Below are positions 41,865 through 45,571 of a stretch of DNA of 45,571 nt, piece after piece. The notes below the pieces were generated by a model. It searched no databases. It was not told the origin of the DNA and saw only the letters and a list, made by a program, of their open reading frames with translations. Positions within the stretch are counted from its first letter, which is position 1. Each line of letters starts with the position of its first letter. The DNA lies in assembly GCA_016844745.1 (NCBI GenBank), contig JAERMQ010000023.1:15992-61562 (forward strand). The letters run 5' to 3'. The DNA is from Ignavibacteria bacterium (lineage in GTDB: Bacteria > Bacteroidota > Ignavibacteria > Kapaibacteriales > UBA2268). Both the position numbers and the translations under genes were made by a program.

Positions 41865-43106
41865 ATGAAAAAAGAAATAACCAAATTTTTTGCAGTTATT
41901 TTAATCATAAATGCAATTTTATATCTGCCTGCTTTAGCCCTCAACAAACCTAAAGACAAAGCAGGATTTGTTCAGTACACAAATGAATTTTGGGATGAAA
42001 TAAAAAAATCGACCGATGAATTTCGCACAAAGAAGGATTCTGCAAAGAAAACTTTCAAAATGGATTATTCGGGAAAGGAAACTCCCCCGTCCGTCAGTGA
42101 ATTCAAACAGTATTTCCATAATACTCCCCTTTCGCAAGGTGCGACAGGAACATGCTGGTGCTTCTCGGGAACTTCCTTTTTAGAATCCGAAATTTATAGA
42201 ATTAATAAGAAAGAAATCAAAATATCGGAAATATTCACGGTTTATTGGGAATATGTGGAAAAAGCCCGAAGATTTGTATCAGAGCACGGTAATTCGGCTT
42301 TTTCGGAAGGGTCGCAATGCAATGCAGTATTAAGAATATGGAAGCAATATGGATGCGTTCAGGCTTCGGAATATTCCGGTATGTTGCCGGGTCAGAAATT
42401 CCATGACCACGGGAAGATGTTTGAAGAAATGAATCAGTATTTGTTGAATATAAAACAAACCCATGTCTGGAACGAAGAACAGGTATTATCGAATATCAAA
42501 AGCATAATGAACTTTTACCTTGGGAAACCTCCTGAAAAAGTAATCATTGATGGAAAAGCAATGACGCCTAATGAATACTTGCATGATGTGGTTCGGTTAA
42601 ATCCTGATGATTACGTGGATTTCATGTCGCTCATAGAGAAACCATACTGGCAGCCTGCCGAATACGAAGTAACGGATAATTGGTGGAAATTTTCGAATTA
42701 TTACAATGTCCCTTTAGATGACTTCATGAATACTGTAAAAAAAGCAGTCAAAGCGGGATATACACTTGCAATCGGAGGTGATGTTTCGGAAAGTGGGTAT
42801 GATAAAACTACTAAAGCATGCATGATTCCTGATTATGACATTCCTTCGGAATACATAAATGAATATGCACGGCAATTACGCTTTACAAATCAAAGTACTA
42901 CCGACGACCATGGTATTCATATTGTAGGCTATAAAGAAACGCCGTCAGGTTTCTGGTTTTTAATTAAGGATTCGGGGAGCAGTGCCCAGACCGGCGTAAA
43001 TAAGGGCTACTACTTTTATCACGAGGATTATATTAAACTCAAAATAATGAATTTCTCAGTTCATAAAGATGCAGTAAAGGATTTGTTAATAAAGTTTATA
43101 AAGTAA
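41865..43106 (+). CDS. Exported C1B-type cysteine peptidase homologue
   Basis: 413 residues from the ATG at 41865, which has ACAGGA upstream and a clean signal peptide (FFAVILIINAILYLPALA). A longer in-frame reading from 41778 would overlap the previous gene and hide the signal. Papain-like bleomycin hydrolase/PepC features: oxyanion Gln91 and Cys97 in SQGATGTCWCFS, and His349 in DDHGIHIVGY. The third catalytic position, normally Asn in a NSW motif, reads Asp369 (IKDSGSS). PepC enzymes are usually cytoplasmic, so export is notable. Likely a periplasmic aminopeptidase or oligopeptidase. Confidence 0.85.
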   Translation: MKKEITKFFAVILIINAILYLPALALNKPKDKAGFVQYTNEFWDEIKKSTDEFRTKKDSAKKTFKMDYSGKETPPSVSEFKQYFHNTPLSQGATGTCWCFSGTSFLESEIYRINKKEIKISEIFTVYWEYVEKARRFVSEHGNSAFSEGSQCNAVLRIWKQYGCVQASEYSGMLPGQKFHDHGKMFEEMNQYLLNIKQTHVWNEEQVLSNIKSIMNFYLGKPPEKVIIDGKAMTPNEYLHDVVRLNPDDYVDFMSLIEKPYWQPAEYEVTDNWWKFSNYYNVPLDDFMNTVKKAVKAGYTLAIGGDVSESGYDKTTKACMIPDYDIPSEYINEYARQLRFTNQSTTDDHGIHIVGYKETPSGFWFLIKDSGSSAQTGVNKGYYFYHEDYIKLKIMNFSVHKDAVKDLLIKFIK

Positions 43107-43140
43107 AAAGTTCATAAAGTTTATAAAGTAAAAAGTTCAT
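43091..43140. repeat. Two perfect 25-bp tandem copies across a stop codon
   Basis: The unit aaagtttataaagtaaaaag-ttcat occurs at 43091-43115 and 43116-43140. The peptidase stop codon (43104-43106) lies in the first copy. Confidence 0.95.
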
Positions 43141-43144
43141 TAAT

Positions 43145-43273
43145 AGTCTGTTGAAAAACTAATTAAATAGAGAAATGTCATTCGTAAGCGAAGTGAAGAA
43201 TCCAGTCCCAATGGGTCTTCTGGATTCTTCACTTCGCTTACGAATGACATTCATCTTACTTTTTCAACAGTCT
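43145..43273. repeat. Nested palindrome containing gaatgtcattcg element, copy 2
   Basis: Outer arms agtctgttgaaaaa (43145-43158) and tttttcaacagtct (43260-43273, one mismatch) enclose copy 2 of the aatgtcattcgtaagcgaag palindrome (43174-43251). Lies downstream of the peptidase and facing dtd. Confidence 0.9.
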
Positions 43274-43538
43274 CTTAAGGTAGCGAAGAATCTTGTAGTT
43301 AATTCTGATATCTTCATTTTATTCTTCTGTCTCCTTTTAAGTCTTGAATTAATTTCGAGGAACAGAGAATTTATGATATTTTCGAAAGATAATTATTTTT
43401 CTTAACCCAAAATTATAGCCTTCATATATTTAAGAAGATTCTTCGCTTCGCTCAGAATGACAATTTAATTGACTTTGCATACAGCCTCATTCCCAAGGAA
43501 GATGTCTAGAAGGTATAAGAACTACCCCTATCTTTGAA
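43274..43538. other. Gap between nested palindrome and dtd
   Basis: 265 bases with no gene. A fragment gattcttcgcttcgctcagaatgaca (about 43437-43462) is a decayed relative of the nearby palindromes. No T-rich terminator for dtd is seen. Confidence 0.5.
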
Positions 43539-43979
43539 TTAAGCATCTATAATAATATTAACCGGTCCTGCACCTACTGATTCAATATCCATCATTGCAC
43601 CAAATCTACCGGTTGCGACTTTTATAGGAAAGTTATTACGTAAATAATCAACCAATTTGTTGTAAATGTTTTCAGCTATATCAGGAGCCGCCGAAGCCAT
43701 GAAATTCGGACGGAATCCTTTATGAACATCGCCATATAATGTAAAATTCGAAATCATAAGTATTTCACCATTACAATCAATAACCGACCGATTCATTTTA
43801 TTTTCCTCATCGGGAAAGATGCGTAGATTTACTAATTTATTGCACATCCATTTTATCGTTTCAATATTATCAGCAGGAGCTATACCAATGTAAACAAGCA
43901 AACCGATGGCAATATTACCGGCAAATTTCCCATCTATTTTTACCGACGCTCGCTCGACTCTTTGAACTAAAGCTCTCAT
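43539..43979 (-). CDS. dtd: D-aminoacyl-tRNA deacylase
   Basis: 146 residues, normal length. Removes D-amino acids (and Gly mischarged on tRNA-Ala) from tRNA. The start MRALVQRVERASV, RIFPDEENKMN and the Gly-cisPro near the C-terminus (AGPVN) fit the family. Two conserved spots differ: SQFTL reads SNFTL, and GPVT reads GPVN, while the Thr of SNFT and the Gly-Pro are kept, so activity is probably preserved. Monocistronic, minus strand, with palindromic elements on both sides. Confidence 0.94.
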   Translation of the reverse strand: MRALVQRVERASVKIDGKFAGNIAIGLLVYIGIAPADNIETIKWMCNKLVNLRIFPDEENKMNRSVIDCNGEILMISNFTLYGDVHKGFRPNFMASAAPDIAENIYNKLVDYLRNNFPIKVATGRFGAMMDIESVGAGPVNIIIDA

Positions 43980-44047
43980 TATTTTTATCTTGTATTGTTA
44001 TAACAAAATTTTTCTATTTATAATAAATTGATGTTCAATAGATTATA

Positions 44048-44215
44048 GAATGTCATTCCTGCGATAGAGACTATGTGAAAAGTCAAGATAAATGTCATTC
44101 GTAAGCGAAGTGAAGAATCCAGAAGCAGCATTGGGACTGGATTCTTCACTTCGCTTACGAATGACATTCTTCCCATTATCTATGTTTTCACACATCCTCA
44201 TTCGCAGGATAGCAA
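44048..44215. repeat. Three-layer nested palindrome with gaatgtcattcg element, copy 3
   Basis: Outermost arms tcctgcga (44057-44064) / tcgcagga (44202-44209); middle arms tgtgaaaa (44074-44081) / ttttcaca (44185-44192); innermost aatgtcattcgtaagcgaag palindrome (about 44091-44170). The left edge also carries its own gaatgtcattc word. This looks like successive insertion of one element into another. Confidence 0.85.
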
Positions 44216-44552
44216 TTTTTAGAACTTTTCAAAAAATAAATTTGCATTTTATTGTTCCAAAGAAATTATATTTGCAAATTATTATTGACAACTTAATTTT
44301 TATTGTATATTTTACTTTCTACAAAAATAATAAACAAAAGAATAATATTAAACGTCAATGATTTTTAAAGGGATGGAATAAAGGCAATGTTACAAAACAA
44401 ATTATTGCCAAATTCCTTTTCCGGCAGGATGCATCAAAGACGGCGAGGAAGCCCGGAAAGAATTGTAATTTATTTTTAATAATGATTAGCACGGTTCATT
44501 AAGGCAGTTGGTATTTTATAACATAGATTTATAATTCAAATCAGGAGAAATA
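44216..44552. other. Leader region of last gene
   Basis: 337 bases, AT-rich on the left, holding the paired segments described at 44375-44459. ttgaca at about 44286 with tatttt 17 bases on might be a sigma-70-like promoter, which is weak evidence in this lineage. No open frame of note. Confidence 0.4.
44375..44459 (+). ncRNA. Possible structured leader or small RNA
   Basis: Two neighbouring hairpins: ggaat-aaa-ggcaat (44375-44388) pairs with attgcc-aa-attcc (44404-44416), and tttccgg (44418-44424) pairs with ccggaaa (44453-44459). The second hairpin is GC-richer than its surroundings. T-rich sequence follows. It does not match a riboswitch class that I recognise; it could be the leader of the gene at 44553. 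Confidence 0.3.
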
Positions 44553-45571
44553 ATGTATTTTACTGGTTACCTTGAAATAGACCCTTCTCAACAAACATTA
44601 ATTAAAAGTGAAAAGCCGGACAAGCTTTTCGGTAAACTGCTTAAAGCTCTAACTCTTGGTCAAATTTCAGAAAAGAAAGAGTGGGAAACATTTTCGGCTG
44701 TTTCCATTCTCGAACAGCTTAATCACTGCTTTCGTTCGATGAATATTCATAACCTTATCAGGATTTCAATCGATGATTATAACTTTTATTTGGACGAAAG
44801 CGGCAGGGAAGATGATTTGGAGGATGGCATTAATCACTTTGAGAAAAAAATCGACCCATTGGAATCGGAAATTTTCAATACGATTTTCATGGTGTTAGAG
44901 CATTTGGATAATGAATTGAAATACATTATCGAGTTGCGAATTCACCGCAAGCATAAAATTGGCGAATATCCAATTAAAATTGTTATTAATGCCCTCCTTT
45001 CGGATTTTAAATTAAGACCCGGCGAAACACGTCAGGTTCTTGTTTCCGGCATGAAGCAGGTTTTCACGTCCCAGGAAACTTATGATAATTATACCAAAGG
45101 TAAAAGAGCTGATTTTGAAAAGTTCCTCAGTGAATTGGAAATATGCCTTCGAAACGGGATTAAAATCGATGATATTAAAAGACGTACTGTCGGTCAAATA
45201 ATCCGTCCGAAAAGAATTCTCGAAAATCCCGAATTCCTTAGATATGACCATCATTCTCAACCGGCTTTTTATGGTTATTTCGGGCTTTCCGATAATTTTT
45301 TCTATACCTGGCAATGGGCGGAACTCTGTTACGAACACAATATTTATCTGAATGAATTTCTTCTGGTCGATGAAACCGGTAAGGAAATTTTAAAAGTTGA
45401 CGAGGAGGGTTTTTATGCCGGTTCGGGTTCAACTATGGACCCATACGAGGCTTTCGCACCCCCAATAGGTGTGAATACAACCATTTATTCAGGCAATGAA
45501 TATGATGATTTGCTAAAAGGAGCAATGGCATTCACTGCATTTGAAATAGGATTAAATGCTTTGGAAACTAC
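44553..45571 (+). CDS. Hypothetical protein, 3' end beyond window
   Basis: Open frame read directly: it starts MYFTGYLEIDPSQQTLIKSE and stays open for 339 codons to the window edge, with CAGGAGA 6 bases before the ATG. No signal peptide or membrane segment. Sequence is acidic and mixed helical in the first 220 residues (SAVSILEQLNHCFRSMNIHN, EHLDNELKYIIELRIHRKHK). A later part may be a small beta domain (AFYGYFGLSDNFFYTWQWAE). I do not recognise the family. Probably cytoplasmic. Confidence 0.75.
   Translation, partial: MYFTGYLEIDPSQQTLIKSEKPDKLFGKLLKALTLGQISEKKEWETFSAVSILEQLNHCFRSMNIHNLIRISIDDYNFYLDESGREDDLEDGINHFEKKIDPLESEIFNTIFMVLEHLDNELKYIIELRIHRKHKIGEYPIKIVINALLSDFKLRPGETRQVLVSGMKQVFTSQETYDNYTKGKRADFEKFLSELEICLRNGIKIDDIKRRTVGQIIRPKRILENPEFLRYDHHSQPAFYGYFGLSDNFFYTWQWAELCYEHNIYLNEFLLVDETGKEILKVDEEGFYAGSGSTMDPYEAFAPPIGVNTTIYSGNEYDDLLKGAMAFTAFEIGLNALET

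Noticed and set aside
43175..43405. Open frames starting SFVSEVKNP (also at 44092-44361)
   Set aside because: Both begin inside copies of the same palindrome; their shared N-terminus comes from the repeat, not a protein family.
44387..44480. 30-codon frame beginning MLQNKLLPN
   Set aside because: Lies across the paired segments of the possible structured RNA; codon pattern and composition do not look coding.

Overview
The window reads as the chromosome of a low-GC, Gram-negative member of the Bacteroidota/Chlorobiota side of the tree (Ignavibacteria/Kapabacteria-like; the exact clade cannot be fixed by eye). The evidence is: type IX secretion (T9SS) C-terminal sorting domains on two proteins, KdsA (lipopolysaccharide), promoters of the TTTG-N20-TAnnTTTG type, a cytochrome b with fused b6/subunit IV halves, and EF-P with a TPGNLRAF-type loop. 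The first gene is cut or frame-damaged at base 1 and the last gene runs off the right edge.

Layout. 1-3.6 kb: truncated T9SS-sorted Ig-like adhesin, a repeat-filled gap with a 15-copy heptamer, and a small XRE-like regulator. 3.8-8.5 kb: a coiled-coil membrane protein overlapping a small partner gene, the RelA/SpoT enzyme, and an S18-L31-small protein ribosomal operon. 8.7-15.7 kb: lipoprotein serpin, then a redox locus (monoheme outer-membrane protein, cupredoxin, Cache-HAMP-PAS histidine kinase), then MeaB GTPase. 15.9-18.7 kb: a two-subunit molybdenum hydroxylase whose large subunit carries both a Tat signal and a T9SS sorting domain. 19-22.7 kb: RlpA-like protein, tRNA-Cys, efp-accB-accC.

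23.2-32.1 kb is the metabolic centrepiece: Rieske protein, fused cytochrome b and an 11-heme cytochrome form a quinol-oxidising bc-type module. A second quinone module of the complex iron-sulfur molybdoenzyme (CISM) type follows: four-cluster FeS protein, NrfD membrane protein, MopB-family protein and a second 11-heme cytochrome. The MopB protein appears to lack the usual Mo ligand and a conserved Lys, which makes the second module look like Qrc or alternative complex III (quinone/cytochrome oxidoreductases) rather than a substrate-reducing molybdoenzyme.

32.3-38.6 kb is a minus-strand run comB-ftsK-DUF1460-exonuclease-L,D-transpeptidase. 38.9-44 kb holds kdsA, a Cys-rich PAS histidine kinase, a secreted protein of unknown function, an exported C1B-type peptidase homologue and dtd. 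The last 1 kb is an unrecognised gene behind a possibly structured leader. Intergenic spaces are full of palindromic elements; at least five families occur, and two copies are nested inside older palindromes.
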